Source: Actinoplanes sichuanensis (lineage in GTDB: Bacteria; Actinomycetota; Actinomycetes; Mycobacteriales; Micromonosporaceae). Taken from it: 64,000 nucleotides of DNA. Below, piece after piece: positions 63,554 to 64,000 of this stretch; positions within the stretch are counted from its first letter, which is position 1, and every line of letters starts with the position of its first letter. The stretch is taken from positions 1,178,001 through 1,242,000 of the forward strand of contig NZ_AP028461.1 in assembly GCF_033097365.1 (NCBI RefSeq), in the 5' to 3' direction. The notes under the pieces are model-generated. The model had not been told where the DNA came from. It worked only from the letters and a program-made list of their open reading frames with translations, and did no database searches. The position numbers and the translations under genes were made by a program.

Positions 63554-64000
63554 TCAGCGGCGGGTTCGGCCTCGGCCGTACTGGTCGGTGGAGCTGATCT
63601 CCAGGTAGCCGACACCGGCTGCCGCGTCGACGTCCAGCCCGGTGCCGCCGTCCAGATCGCCCGATCGGACGACGGCGCCGGGTGCGGTGCCGCCGTTCTC
63701 GTCGCCGTACAGGACCACGTTGCCGGCGCCGTCACCGACGGTGACCCGTGCCGGGACCCGGCCGTCGGTCCAGATCCGCCAGTTGCTCACCCCGCCGGTC
63801 ATCCGGATCGGCACGATCCCGGTCAGCCGGCCGAGCACCAGGTTGAAGCTCTCCGCGCCACCGTCCAGGTCGATCCGGCTGACCGAGCCCGCCGTGGTGT
63901 CGAACCGCGCCGATTTCACCCCGGCCGAGAGCTGCAGGCCCCAGACGATGCGGTTGCTGAGCCGGACCTCGACCGACCCGTTCGAGCCGGCCGAGTTGAT
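63554..64000 (-). CDS. Hypothetical protein, 5' end beyond window
   Basis: The frame is open from the right edge to a stop at 63554 (at least 148 residues of C-terminus). The sequence is rich in Gly, Asp, Val and Thr with short beta-strand-like segments: V-S-R-I-D-L-D-G-G, W-R-I-W-T-D-G-R-V-P-A-R-V-T-V-G-D-G-A-G, V-V-L-Y-G-D-E-N-G-G. It ends in basic residues (R-G-R-T-R-R). This could be the C-terminal beta domain of an exported protein, but no family is recognised and the N-terminus is not visible. Confidence 0.6.
   Translation of the reverse strand: MNSAGSNGSVEVRLSNRIVWGLQLSAGVKSARFDTTAGSVSRIDLDGGAESFNLVLGRLTGIVPIRMTGGVSNWRIWTDGRVPARVTVGDGAGNVVLYGDENGGTAPGAVVRSGDLDGGTGLDVDAAAGVGYLEISSTDQYGRGRTRR

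Noticed and set aside
63394..63597. Short plus-strand frame after ArsR (67 codons)
   Set aside because: It is a translation of the 63-bp repeat spacer without a ribosome site or recognisable fold.

Overview
The window is uniformly GC-rich (about 70% or more). It has many GTG starts, frequent stop/start overlaps (ATGA, GTGA), Ser/Thr kinases with PP2C-type phosphatases, LAL and GlxA regulators, and secreted GDSL and M36 enzymes. This points to the chromosome of a filamentous actinomycete. Micromonosporaceae (Actinoplanes-like) is my best guess from style alone; no marker gene in the window proves it.

Layout. 1-6.2 kb: a truncated secreted SGNH hydrolase, a PP2C-like protein, a small membrane protein, then a leftward GntR / soluble Cache protein / orphan Cache-PAS histidine kinase operon. 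6.3-10.2 kb: a divergent polyamine-type ABC importer (ATPase, lipoprotein, two permeases). 10.2-20 kb: a duplicated ABM-like protein, a secreted alpha/beta hydrolase, an M36 metalloprotease, a DUF6493 protein and a Tat-type SGNH hydrolase. 20-28.2 kb: a NarL-type two-component pair divergent from an MMPL transporter, an XRE/NB-ARC regulator and a LAL/LuxR regulator. 28.16-29.62 kb: a complete IS701-family element between two convergent genes. 29.6-34 kb: an alpha/beta hydrolase, a secreted endonuclease I, a GlxA regulator and two small membrane proteins. 34-37 kb: a divergent PP2C phosphatase and Ser/Thr kinase. 37-39.1 kb: a small protein and a DUF6745 protein. 39.1-44.3 kb: a complete STM4015-4014-4013-4012-4011 operon of unknown function. 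44.5-46.4 kb: a DUF3311 plus sodium:solute symporter pair. 46.5-49 kb: an OmpR-type two-component pair and a PepSY protein. 49.1-53.5 kb: a 1352-residue hybrid kinase/SpoIIE phosphatase with a coupled STAS protein. 53.6-55.9 kb: two small membrane proteins and a second Ser/Thr kinase. 56-62.5 kb: a LacI regulator divergent from a sugar ABC importer with an intracellular GH78 alpha-L-rhamnosidase. 62.5-63.4 kb: an SRPBCC-ArsR pair with a legible promoter and two operators. The right edge holds the 3' part of an unrecognised gene.

Two things stand out. The first is the STM4011-4015 operon: two radical SAM enzymes, an ATP-grasp protein, an alkaline-phosphatase-fold hydrolase and a leucine-rich-repeat protein, all overlapping. 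It is the best candidate here for an uncharacterised system. The second is a large number of short tandem repeats (14 to about 69 bp). They lie between genes and also, in frame, inside at least five unrelated proteins, which suggests active repeat expansion in this genome. Several regulatory circuits can be read directly from palindromes in divergent promoters: GntR/transporter, LacI/rhamnosidase, NarL/MMPL and ArsR/SRPBCC.
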